Positions 26,201 to 47,400 of a stretch of DNA of 64,000 nt are shown in pieces (within the stretch, counting starts at the first letter, position 1; every line of letters starts with the position of its first letter). The position numbers and the translations under genes are program-made. The notes beneath the pieces are model-generated. The model searched no databases. It saw nothing but the letters and a program-made list of their open reading frames with translations, and had not been told where the DNA came from. This DNA comes from Cricetomys ansorgei (lineage: Eukaryota > Chordata > Mammalia > Rodentia > Nesomyidae): assembly GCA_026225945.1 (NCBI GenBank), contig JAMJFZ010002594.1, positions 862,501-926,500 of the forward strand, in the 5' to 3' direction.

Positions 26201-28560
26201 ACCACAGGTCTCGGCGCCTGCGGGAGAGAGGTCACAGCCGAGCTCAGCTCTGGAAGTCCTCCAGCAGAGAATAGCAGAACTGTAGTATTAATCCCTTTCC
26301 TCATCTTACCTTGGGTACCAACCACACACCAGGCAATCATACGCAACCAGTGATTATGCTCGTGAACTGTACATTATGTGCATGTCCTTTGCTCCCTACC
26401 GAACTGTTCGTATGGCTTTTCTCTGATGTGCTGGGATGGAGCCAGGGCCTCGTCCGCGCTAGCGAGCACTCTGTATACACCCCACCCCCACCATTGTTAA
26501 CCAGAAAACCCCATTGTGGAACGCCTCTCGGCAGTGAAAAGCAGTGAAGTAAAGAGGCTCTTGCCCACAGCCAACCTCGTGCTCTCTGCCCCGGGCGAAC
26601 CTTCTACCTCTTCTGCTGGGTCTCCCCTCCCACCCACAGGCTTTGGTCCCATCAGTCCTGAGTGGGGAGGGGCGAAGGGTGTTGGCATCTCCCATGACAT
26701 CTGGGTGACCCACTGACGTTCCAGGTGTACCCCACAGCGACGAGGGCACTGGGCCTGGGCACCTGCAGCGGCATGGCGAGAGTAGGCGCCCTCATTACTC
26801 CGTTCATCGCGCAGGTGAGTGTCACGCATACAGATCCGGGAGGCGGCCAGCGGTGACTATAGACTGGACGGCATTTCCCAGCAGCCCAGCCCAGAGGGAA
26901 GAGCCACAGAGGGATAAAGGGCCCAAGGCCATCAGGCTGGAACTCAGACAAGTCTGGGATAAAATTAAGGTCTTCCCCGTGCAGAAGGCCCTGAGGGTAC
27001 CAGAGGACTTCACCCAGGGACACTTGGATACCTGGGTACAGTGGCGTGCACTGGCAGTCCCAGCTATTTTGGGAGGCTGAGGTGGGGGGCGGGCTTGAGA
27101 GCAGAGTCCAGGGGCCAAGGTAACAGTGGGCTGTTGACCCAAAGAAGGAACATCCGACACCAGTTTGCAGTCGGACTGGTGCCCGTCTTCCTTTTGAATT
27201 GGTTGATTTGGGAGAGCCGCTGAAGTCTGAGTGTTATAAAATATTCCTGTCCATGTTTAGGGTCTTAATATCCAGCTTTCTTGTTTTCATAAGTTCATCT
27301 TAATTTACTTTATTTATACGAGTTTTCTGTCTGCATGTACAACTGCATGCCAGAAGAGCTGTCAGGGCCACAGCCTGCATCCTAGAAGTCCTGACGAGCT
27401 GCCCTCTACATGCGCTCCCACCGAGAGTGGGAGGGTGAAGAAGAGTGTGGTCACATTGGGAAGAGGAACCAATAAAGGGGTCCAGTGACCCCCCCCCAAG
27501 TCCATCATCAGGGTCCTGGTGTGAGATTTAGTTTTAAGCAGAGGGCAAGAGGTTTCAGTGGCTGAGTAGACCTGGCCTCGCTAGTCCCCCGTCACAGACC
27601 TGTCACCGTCCAGGCTCCAGCCTGCAAGGTGGTCGACAAGTCATCAGAACACTGCGTCCCTGCCCGGGGCACAGGCTCCTTCTGGCTGGCACCTGGTTCT
27701 TCCTCTCTCTTCTTCCAGCACGAGACCCCTGGAGCAACCCCAATTCCCAATCCGTTTGGGACCGTTGTCTCAAAAGAGTCTGATGGCCAAAGTGGGGGCC
27801 GCACACGCCTCTTTAGAACGGCTTCATTCTCGGGGAGCAGAGGCCGTAGCTCTGCCCTGTGGTTTGACGTTCGCCTGGGAGTCTGGCATAGGCCAGACTG
27901 TGGCAATGACTTTACGCTCTTGTTTGGTTGGTCTTGGTTTTTTCCTGGCACAGGTCATACTAACTTGAACTCGGGACCCTCTTGCCCCTACCCTCCTGTG
28001 TGCTCGGGTTATTATGGGTATCCACAGTTCCTGGTAGTGTGCAGGATCTTAAGCCTGATGGGCCTGAGCCCAAATTTCAGCCCCTTTTCATTATCTAAGC
28101 TTGCTCCTTGGGCTGTTTGTCTGTTGACACGTATCTTATTCTGTAGCCCAGGCTGGCCTTGAACTCCAGCAATCCTCCTGCTTCAGCCTCTCAGCGCTAG
28201 GATTAGAAACTTACACCACCATACCTGGTTTACGCTCTTGAGCCTCAGCCCCCCGCCTGTGGAAGGGGGTGGCGTGCTAAGCTCGCTGTCAGTCTCGTGG
28301 CCTGCCTGTGGCTCTGGGAAGACACCCTTACCCACTGGGATCTCCCTCCCTAGGTGATGCTGGAATCCTCTGTGTACCTGACCCTGGCCGTCTACAGTGG
28401 CTGCTGCCTCCTGGCTGCTGTGGCCTCCTGCTTTTTGCCCATTGAGACCAAAGGCCGCGGACTGCAGGAGTCCAGCCATCGGGAGTGGGGCCAGGAGATG
28501 GTTGGCCGAGGGACGAACAGTGCAGGTGTCCCCAGGTCGAACTCTGGCTCTCAGGAATGA
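622..28560 (+). CDS. SVOP: SVOP, synaptic vesicle 2-related protein (3' 13 coding exons; 5' part outside window)
   Basis: SVOP is a 12-transmembrane major-facilitator-type protein of synaptic vesicle and neuroendocrine membranes, related to SV2; its substrate is not established. Joined coding exons: 622-720, 4266-4337, 7462-7586, 11369-11432, 13060-13185, 14838-14966, 15971-16044, 18509-18585, 21730-21837, 24001-24112, 25248-25329, 26725-26814, 28354-28560. They sum to 1365 bp: 454 residues plus TGA, all phases compatible and every intron GT-AG. The family's usual length is about 548, so about 94 N-terminal residues are upstream; the ATG at 622 is internal. Visible hallmarks are the loop 2-3 signature SDQYGRK, the PESARY motif after TM6, the loop 8-9 signature DRLGRKK and a Cys-containing lumenal loop between TM7 and TM8. 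I see no frameshift or premature stop. Identification rests on recognising the protein; confidence is very high. Confidence 0.97.
870..1205 (+). repeat. Rodent interspersed repeat, MaLR/LTR-like
   Basis: It shares the order of motifs with the copy at 59755-60150: gagggaagtcag, then aggcaggagctga, then a run ending gtgtcaagttgg. The family name is uncertain; I call it MaLR-like from general appearance. Confidence 0.5.
1600..2365 (-). repeat. Diverged LTR-like repeat, copy 1 of 3, with polypyrimidine insert
   Basis: Read on the minus strand it matches the two copies in DAO intron 3 (39965-40440 and 40885-41285). Shared landmarks are ctctgtatctaagctt near one end, the sequence around aagctgttcccagaa, and gctgcacagcacaaaaagcc. 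The roughly 215-bp C/T-rich tract at 1911-2125 sits inside this copy. Confidence 0.6.
1911..2125 (+). repeat. Polypyrimidine tract (CTCTC/CCTT-rich)
   Basis: About 215 bp almost purely C and T on the plus strand, built from imperfect ctcctctcct and ttccctcc units. Such a tract could form triplex (H-DNA); it also makes false open frames. Confidence 0.9.
2459..2745 (+). repeat. 42-bp minisatellite, about 7 copies
   Basis: A 42-bp unit (starting gttggatacagtgtacacct) recurs at exact 42-base spacing, for example at 2501 and 2543, with one or two substitutions per copy. The first copy is the most diverged. Because 42 is a multiple of three, frames stay open on both strands; these are not genes. 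Confidence 0.95.
4266..4337 (+). CDS. SVOP: SVOP coding exon b (TM2 and loop 2-3 motif)
   Basis: 72 bp, 24 codons, phase 0/0, acceptor catccccag, donor gtaagg. It encodes TM2 and [10 protein letters not shown], the cytoplasmic loop 2-3 signature of the major facilitator superfamily. Confidence 0.96.
5085..5290 (+). repeat. ID/B4-type SINE
   Basis: An ID-like tRNA-derived head (gggagtagctcagtgggcgg) is followed by a B1-like body (cataaccccagcactcag region), the structure of B4 elements. Old and diverged. Confidence 0.55.
7105..7322 (-). repeat. B2-family SINE, antisense
   Basis: The plus strand ends cctccagcccc and carries tctggaagagcagccagc, the reverse of the B2 head. An A/T-rich stretch lies at the left end as expected of its tail. 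Confidence 0.7.
7462..7586 (+). CDS. SVOP: SVOP coding exon c (TM3-TM4)
   Basis: 125 bp, acceptor ctccctcgcag, donor gtaagt. It starts in phase 0 and ends after two bases of a Ser codon. It encodes [13 protein letters not shown] through [15 protein letters not shown], i.e. TM3 and TM4. Confidence 0.95.
9433..9535 (+). repeat. B1 SINE, partial
   Basis: Contains ggcagaggcaggcggatctc, gaggccagcctgg and agagaaaccctatctc in B1 order. The left end is truncated and the middle is altered. Confidence 0.75.
9551..9706 (+). repeat. B1 SINE
   Basis: A full B1 body: ccaggtggtggtgg start, gcacgcctttgatcccagc, aggccagcctggtctacag, and an agaaaccctgtctcgg end. It carries the 'ctacaacagagaaacc' variant. Confidence 0.9.
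9903..10092 (-). repeat. B2-family SINE, antisense
   Basis: The plus strand shows the reverse B2 pattern: ctctgtgcgtgagtgcgtg, a gcctctagaact-like middle, and ctccagcccc at the head end. Confidence 0.6.
10755..10893 (+). repeat. B1 SINE
   Basis: B1 body with aatcccagtgctcaggagg, ttcgaggccagcctgatta and acacagagaaaccccgtctc, ending in an A-rich tail. Confidence 0.9.
11369..11432 (+). CDS. SVOP: SVOP coding exon d (start of TM5)
   Basis: 64 bp, acceptor ctttgcttgcctag, donor gtaagg. Its first base completes the Ser codon from the previous exon; it then encodes [20 protein letters not shown] and E. Ends in phase 0. Confidence 0.95.
11433..13059 (+). other. SVOP intron: SINE cluster
   Basis: No exon is seen. 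B1-like SINEs lie at about 11951-12076, 12243-12380 and 12501-12662. The remaining sequence shows nothing I can name. Confidence 0.6.
12243..12380 (+). repeat. B1 SINE
   Basis: B1 order of agctggacggtggtggcgc, ggaggcagaggcaggtggat, and a tctacagagtgagttccagg to caacagagaaatgcc end. Confidence 0.85.
13060..13185 (+). CDS. SVOP: SVOP coding exon e (TM5-TM6)
   Basis: 126 bp, 42 codons, phase 0/0, acceptor ctctcccgtgccag, donor gtacgt. It encodes [18 protein letters not shown], then [13 protein letters not shown] and the TM6 end AVLCF. Confidence 0.96.
13186..14837 (+). other. SVOP intron with GA-rich array
   Basis: No exon is seen. The notable content is the GA-rich tandem array at about 13557-13815; the rest shows nothing I can name. 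Confidence 0.6.
13557..13815 (+). repeat. GA-rich tandem array
   Basis: About 260 bp purely of G and A. The second half is an approximately 26-30-bp unit, gggagggggaggggg followed by (GA)n and AAA, repeated about five times. Runs of GGG at short spacing favour G-quadruplex or triplex formation. Confidence 0.92.
14838..14966 (+). CDS. SVOP: SVOP coding exon f (loop 6-7)
   Basis: 129 bp, 43 codons, phase 0/0, acceptor gtcccctcag, donor gttggt. It starts [20 protein letters not shown], the conserved PESARY motif after TM6, and continues to KLIISRQ in the long cytoplasmic loop. Confidence 0.96.
15264..15440 (-). repeat. B1 SINE, antisense
   Basis: The plus strand begins with a T-rich tail and shows tgtagaccaggctggccttg, cctctgcctcccgagtgctg and ggcgtgcgccaccaccatcc, the reverse of B1. 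Confidence 0.9.
15838..15892 (+). repeat. (GT)n microsatellite
   Basis: About 27 GT dinucleotides broken by two tctg interruptions. A likely length-polymorphic marker. Confidence 0.95.
15971..16044 (+). CDS. SVOP: SVOP coding exon g (TM7)
   Basis: 74 bp, acceptor cttaaaacag, donor gtaaga. It encodes [20 protein letters not shown] and LWFI, then two bases of a Trp codon. Confidence 0.95.
16045..18508 (+). other. SVOP intron, little repeat content
   Basis: No exon is seen. A T run lies at about 16380-16398 and C-rich runs at about 16899-16936. Otherwise I recognise nothing; it is among the less SINE-dense stretches of the window. Confidence 0.5.
18509..18585 (+). CDS. SVOP: SVOP coding exon h (TM7 end and lumenal loop start)
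   Basis: 77 bp, acceptor tctggcccccgcag, donor gtgagt. The first base completes Trp; then [25 protein letters not shown] and one base of an Ile codon. Confidence 0.95.
18586..21729 (+). other. SVOP intron with SINEs
   Basis: No exon is seen. Antisense B1-like SINEs lie at about 18998-19085 and 19141-19286, and an ID-like element at about 20095-20165. The rest shows nothing I can name. Confidence 0.55.
20095..20165 (+). repeat. ID-type SINE
   Basis: Short tRNA-derived element: ccccagtggtaaagtatgca followed by ccctgggttcaat with A and B box-like spacing, degenerate. Confidence 0.45.
21730..21837 (+). CDS. SVOP: SVOP coding exon i (lumenal loop 7-8)
   Basis: 108 bp, acceptor cccaccccag, donor gtgagg. 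It encodes [20 protein letters not shown] and [15 protein letters not shown]; the conserved cysteines lie in the loop between TM7 and TM8. Confidence 0.95.
23208..23252 (+). repeat. (AAT)n microsatellite
   Basis: About 14 near-perfect AAT trinucleotides, abutting the tail of the antisense B1 that follows; it probably grew from that SINE tail. Confidence 0.9.
23256..23392 (-). repeat. B1 SINE, antisense
   Basis: Reverse B1: gaggcagggtttctctgtct, tgtagaccaggctggcctcg, ttgcctctgcctcctgagcg. Confidence 0.88.
24001..24112 (+). CDS. SVOP: SVOP coding exon j (TM8-TM9, loop 8-9 motif)
   Basis: 112 bp, acceptor gctttcccggcag, donor gtgggt. It encodes [20 protein letters not shown], with the second MFS signature DRLGRKK, then [16 protein letters not shown]. 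Confidence 0.96.
24113..25247 (+). other. SVOP intron with MaLR-like repeat
   Basis: A MaLR-like repeat lies at about 24260-24650; the remainder shows nothing recognisable. Confidence 0.55.
24260..24650 (+). repeat. MaLR-like LTR fragment
   Basis: It has the motif order tccattgctgtgaagagaca, ggctcacagtttcagagg, aatgccaaggccatgcctcc-like, and a right part tcaaatacgggagcct. It is similar in layout to the copies at 870-1205 and 59755-60150. Confidence 0.5.
25248..25329 (+). CDS. SVOP: SVOP coding exon k (TM10)
   Basis: 82 bp, acceptor gttctccctag, donor gtagga. The first base completes Arg; then [20 protein letters not shown] and AYVYTPE. Ends phase 0. Confidence 0.95.
25330..26724 (+). other. 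SVOP intron with B2
   Basis: A well-formed B2 lies at 25798-26012; nothing else is recognised. Confidence 0.6.
25798..26012 (+). repeat. B2 SINE
   Basis: Classic head gggctggagagatggctcag, then gactcaggtttggttcccag, ctctgacgccctcttctggc, and an A/T-rich tail. Pol III-type A and B boxes are recognisable. Confidence 0.92.
26725..26814 (+). CDS. SVOP: SVOP coding exon l (TM11)
   Basis: 90 bp, 30 codons, phase 0/0, acceptor gacgttccag, donor gtgagt. It encodes [20 protein letters not shown] and [10 protein letters not shown]. Confidence 0.96.
26815..28353 (+). other. SVOP last intron
   Basis: A short B1-like fragment lies at about 27035-27090 and an antisense B1-like fragment at about 28125-28225. 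No exon is seen. Confidence 0.5.
28354..28560 (+). CDS. SVOP: SVOP last coding exon (TM12, C-terminal tail, stop)
   Basis: 207 bp including TGA, acceptor ctccctccctag. It encodes [20 protein letters not shown], the TM12 end, then a hydrophilic tail ending RSNSGSQE. The tail matches the family in length. Confidence 0.96.
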   Translation: MMLESSVYLTLAVYSGCCLLAAVASCFLPIETKGRGLQESSHREWGQEMVGRGTNSAGVPRSNSGSQE

Positions 28561-30958
28561 TGACCCCTGCAGGTTGAGCTGGTCTTTGAGGCCGTAGAGC
28601 CCAGGGAGCTGGCAGAGCCCAGCTGGGCCACTTATGGTCACTGCCGACATCAAGAACTTACCCAAGAGGGTGAGGTGGGCGGACAGGGTTTTTGTGTCAC
28701 CGTGTTTGGCCATGTTCATCGAGGTTCACCCACCCCGGAAGATGGGGTGGCATTCACTGCAGGGGTTCTCTGTGGTGGGGGAAGGTTTGTACATCACTGT
28801 GGATCTGCATGGGGTGTGGGAGGGTCCCAGGATGCTCAGAGCTGGCTGAGCAGAGGTCACATAGTCACCCAGGCACACCCTTGGCGATCCACCCCCACCA
28901 AAGAGCTCCATAAATAACAGTCCGGTCCCAGAGCCCTGTGATACCTGACATTTGCCAACCGACCTGTCCAGTAGGTTTCTCCTGTGCCCTGGCCCCAAGC
29001 TTTCTTTGGAATTAAGGTGAGTGGCTTTCCCGGAGCCAGAGTTGCCCACTACCTCCTTGGCTGGGCCTTCTAGATGCTGCTCCAGGGCCTGCCCAGTGGA
29101 AACTGCCTGATGAATGTGCATTTGAATTTGAGCCAGGCAGCTCCCCCCACCTGCCCCTCTGGAATTGCTGTCTCTGGCTGCAGAGGGTCCTCTCTGGGGA
29201 GAGCTACGTGTCCACCAGGCAATAGCCTCAGAAAGCTGTTATCCCATTCCCAACATGGAAATTGGAAACTGAGGTCTAACGAAGGAGAGACTCGAACCCA
29301 AAGCCAATGCCAGAGTCTCTCCTGGAGCGGATAAGGCCTTTCTGGGCCCTCTTTTTCGGCTCCCTCCTCAGCTCTCCTGAGTGGTGATTCCCGGTTTGCT
29401 CAGGCTTCAGGACTTTGCCAGGCATAGATGGCTGTATTGGCTGAAGGCTCTTCAGGGAGTGCCACTAACTACAGGCCCCTCAGTCTTGGGACCAGTTCTG
29501 GGTCTGCCTCTGCTTTCTCCCATGCACCCTTGGTCAAGGGCAGCCCTGGCCTGGCAGAGGCAGGCCCTGGGAATGATGAGAATCAGGGAAGTCCACTTCA
29601 AGGAGGGGGAGGCCATTGTCTTGGCCTCAGGAGAGAGCACTGAGGTAGGTCTTGGCAGTCCATGCGTACTCCCAAATGCCGGAACAGGAGCCCTCTCCGA
29701 GATTCAGGGAGGAAACACAGGGTGGGGGGAGGGAACCGCCAGGCCCCATCACAGGCCAGAGGAAACTGGCCCACTGCTTAACGCACGCATTAAAGGAAGC
29801 CAAATGCGCGTTGTGCGTTCATCTCTTATTAAAACATGTTGGTGACGGACATTACGGGGTCTAAGTCTGGTTATTGCCATGGTATCCAGGTGACAGTTCA
29901 CCCGAAAGTCTAATGGCTAACTCGGGCCATTCAAGGAGGTGGTTGGCACAACCTCCTCTCCTATGAGGTGTAGCCGCCCGGCTGGCAGGCGGCTTGGGGA
30001 CCGTGAGTTTGGTGGAGATAACACTGTTGACGGGAGGAGGCCATGGCGGCCTCTTCCTCATGGGGACAGTTTCACATCCGCCACTCCCTGACACACACAT
30101 TTTCATTTATCATCATCGTCATCGATATACGAGACAAACTTTTACAGTGTAGCCCAGGCTAGCCCCATTCTCTTGATCTTCCCATCTCAGCCTCCCCAGT
30201 GCACCACCACACCCAGTCACATTTTCTTGAATCTCAAGTTATTTCTGGGCAGCTCAGCTTTCCCGGGTAACAGACAGCCTTCCCTTTGCCTCCACTTGCC
30301 TCTCCTCTCCTCTCCCTCCTCCCCTCCTCTCATCTCCTCCTGTGTCATCCTCTGGCCTCAACACATGGAAGCCATGGTGCTCACACCCACACACAGAGAC
30401 ACAACAAATTAACAAATGTCAAAAGAGATATTCAGTGTACCCAAGGTACCCATCATGCTCGAGGTTCTGAGCTCTGCCCTGCCCCTTCTCCCGCCCCCCC
30501 ATACACATACAGCCTAGATCAAGTCTCCCCGATACCATACAGACATCCTTCATGACCGTGGCAATGATTGGATCAATTCTGAAGAGAGTCTGGATGTTTA
30601 GTATTTTGAATAACGATGGGCAGAAAGCCGCTCCCCTCCCCCGTTGCGGCAGAGAGACTTCAAGTGCACTGCGCACCACTCATCAGAGCCGTGAGGACAG
30701 AAGCACGGCGAGGAGCTTGCCTGTCTCCCCCAGAGGCGTTCAGGACCGGCCAGCATCACTGCAGACGCGTGGTCAGACCGGATGTGTGGGAAGGACCAGG
30801 CAGGGAGGGAGGAGCCACGAGCAGGGCCTCGGGATCTCCTCACCTCACACCTTTGCCAGAGGGGTGGGGGAGGTGAGGAATCATCAGAGAGCAGATCGAT
30901 TCATTGGCTGAAGGGGTTTGGGGTGTCCTCAAGGGGCAAGTGGCGGTCAATGGAGTCT
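28561..30958. other. SVOP 3' UTR and SVOP-DAO convergent intergenic region
   Basis: The two genes converge here. No AATAAA is seen close to the SVOP stop; ATTAAA variants at about 29789 and 29828 could end the transcript, but this is a guess. An antisense B1-like fragment lies at about 30135-30220 and a short CT-rich tract at about 30297-30345. No further gene is seen. Confidence 0.5.
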
Positions 30959-44595
<13,637 letters not shown>

Positions 44596-44732
44596 TCACG
44601 TCATCACCACCATCCCCCACGGACTCCTGACGGCTTAAAAAAAAAAAAGCGCCGGACACTGCCGAGTCCCTTCCGTTGGCGATGGTCGAGAGCCCAGGAG
44701 TCTGGAATGTAAGACGTCGTCTCCCAGTTTTT

Positions 44733-44927
44733 TAAAAGGTTTATTTCATTTTTTAAATGTATGTGTGTGTATATGTGTGTACACACACGCACACGTGCAC
44801 CTGAGTACAAGGTGCCAGTGGAGGCCAGAAGAGGGCATCAGATCCCTGGAGTTGGGGTTACAGGTGGTTGTGAACGCCCTCTGGAAGAGCAGTACATGCT
44901 CTAACTGCTGAGCCATCTCTCCATCCT
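44733..44927 (-). repeat. B2 SINE, antisense
   Basis: The plus strand shows tggaggccagaagagggcat and a right end gctgagccatctctccatcc, the reverse of the B2 head; the left end is A/T-rich. Confidence 0.85.
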
Positions 44928-45934
44928 CAGTGTTCCCATTTTGCAGGTAGAAGCATTGAGGTGTGCAGAGGCAAATCTCTTGCCTAGGGTCTCTCAGCTG
45001 GTATTCTAGGCAGCTCCCTTGGTGCCCCACCACCAGGGTTGGTCCTGGACCCTGGTGAACGGAGTGGTCCTGTGGTCAGGAGTGCTAGCTTCAAACAGTA
45101 GAGCTCAGCCCTGCTGGCTGCTAGCTGTCAATCCCAGGCAAGCTCCAGTAAAAAGGAGATGCTCCCACCCTCAGGAATGCTCCTACCCCACAGCTATGGC
45201 TTATACCTAAGCCTGGGGTGTCCTTCTGAGGTCAGGGCTGATGTTTCTAGTCCCACTTTACTGAAAAGCGATGTGCCTTAAAACATACTGTCTGCGGGCG
45301 GTGGTGTTGGAATTCAGCTTCAAGTAAATCCAGCACACATTTACTCCACCCCTACTATGTGCCAGGCTGCCAGCGAGCCAATGTGGCTTTGAGCATGTCT
45401 GGTGCAGGGTTTGTCTCCAGAGCTCTGCCTTCTGGCGTGGACATAGGCCCTTCCGTGGAGCACTGGGCTGGCTGTACCTTCAGATGTTTAGGCCTCGCGG
45501 CTTTTGACCTTGTGCTGTTCAGCCAGCTCCCGCCGAGGCAGAACAAGGGGACTGTGTGTGCCCGGAAAGGCCAGACTCAACTCTGCCTCTTCTACACTCG
45601 GCTGGCCTCCCGCAGACCCCAGCTCCTGGCAACACCGGCCTGGGGCCCTGAACAGCAGAACATTCTCAATATGGCCTAGTTTTGCAGCCACAAAGGCTGG
45701 ACTCTGCGGGGACTTCGGATGCCAAACGGGGGACTGAGTCCCCAAACAGAAGGAGGCAGCTTGAAGCCTGGCTCGGGTATTGCGGGTTTGGGGAGTGCAC
45801 CCTCCCATCCCCCTCCTCCACCCCCCCCAGACACGACCACTTCATTAGTAAAACAGGGGTGACTCCAATCTCAAGGATTCAATGCCAGGCTTTGCAGTGG
45901 TTCCTGCTGTGGTGCCTGGCAGGCCCTCGGTGCT

Positions 45935-46106
45935 TGATACTTAGTACCCAGTACAAGTACTCAGTACACAGAACACAGTACACAGCACACAGTACTTAGT
46001 ATCAGCACACAGTACACAGCTCACAGTACATAGTGCATAGCAGACAGTACTAGAACACAGTACTTAGCATATAGCACACAGTACTTAGAAGTTCATAGTG
46101 CACCGG
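45935..46106 (+). repeat. Degenerate AGTAC/CACAG tandem repeat
   Basis: About 170 bp of imperfect units of roughly 8-11 bp built on agtacacagcacac and agtacttag. Confidence 0.8.
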
Positions 46107-47266
46107 CTTAGCAGGTCAGACATGCTCAGCCCAGCCTAGCTCCAACACACCAACTGTGAGAGCCTGGCTGGGGGAGAGAAGCTCCCAGCCTGCCCAGGGT
46201 TGGGGTGCCCCTGGGACGTGTATTTTCAGTGTTGGAGCCAGGAGACTCCGGGCAGCCAGGGAGCTGCTCAGTGCTAACCCTCTGCTTGTCTACACGCTTG
46301 AGGTCGGCAAAGCTCCTGACTCCTGGTCTCCCCAACACCGCTCTGTGGGGCACCATCCCTGCCCATTGCTCCCCCTGCCCCCAGCCTAGGATGGAGAGTG
46401 GCACACAGCGGGCCTGGTGGATGAGCACACTGATGAAGGAAGTCCTAGAAACTCTCCTCGGTGCTCAGGAGCTCGGACGGAACAGCAGTTTACAGAGGGG
46501 CTGAGTAGCCCAGAGAGCAGGTCAGCTGGAGCTCATGACAGAGCTGGAGGGAGAAGCTAGGTCTGCTCTCTCCAGGGATGCTGTGTTCCCACAACACTGA
46601 GAAGCCCAAGGAAGGACTGAGGGAAAAAGAGCTGCTCGGGAGATAGGGACAGGTCCAGAGGGTCTAGACAGGGAAGACGTGTTGAAGCAGATGGGGTGAC
46701 ACACATCTGTAATCCAAGAACTCAGGAGGCTGAGGCGGGAAGCCATCATAGCAATCCCCTCTCTCAAAAAGAAACAGGAAGAATAGGGAGAGGGGAAAAG
46801 AAGGGCGGGGAAGAGGAGAGGTAAACCCATGAGGCAGGCCTGGTGGCGCACTTGGAATCCTAGCACTCAAAGTGCTAAGACAGGAGGATTGCATGTTCAA
46901 AGCCCTCAGCTACCTGTAACTTCTTATCTCAAAAATGAAAAGGAAAGAAAGAAAGAAACAAACAAACAAACTTTGGCCCAAAGCAGGGCCATCAGAGGGC
47001 AAACCCAGAGAAATAGGAAAGGGTTCTGATGATGGCTTACGGAACCAGCTGGGCAGGCCCAGGCAGAGGTGAGCACCACGTGGGTCTCAGAATCTTTCAC
47101 TGTGCAAAACTTCAAAGAGGAACTAGACATTCCTGTGCAGATCGGGGAAACCGAGGACAGGACCAACTGAACTGAGTCACTGCCATGAGAAAAGCATCCA
47201 TTTTCAGGACAGATAGAAAAGAATGGTCTCTGTGAGGAAGGCCTGCAGCTGCATGGTTTCCGGCTG

Positions 47267-47309
<43 letters not shown>

Positions 47310-47400
47310 CCTGTGCACGTGTCTGTGTGTGTGTGTGTTTGTGTGTCTGTGTCTCTGTGTGTGTGTGTCTGTGTGTATGTGTGTGTCTCTGTGTGTGTGG
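47267..47400 (+). repeat. (GT)n microsatellite with GC and TCTG interruptions
   Basis: About 130 bp of GT repeats, including a short GCGCGCGC segment, on the plus strand. Z-DNA-prone. Confidence 0.95.
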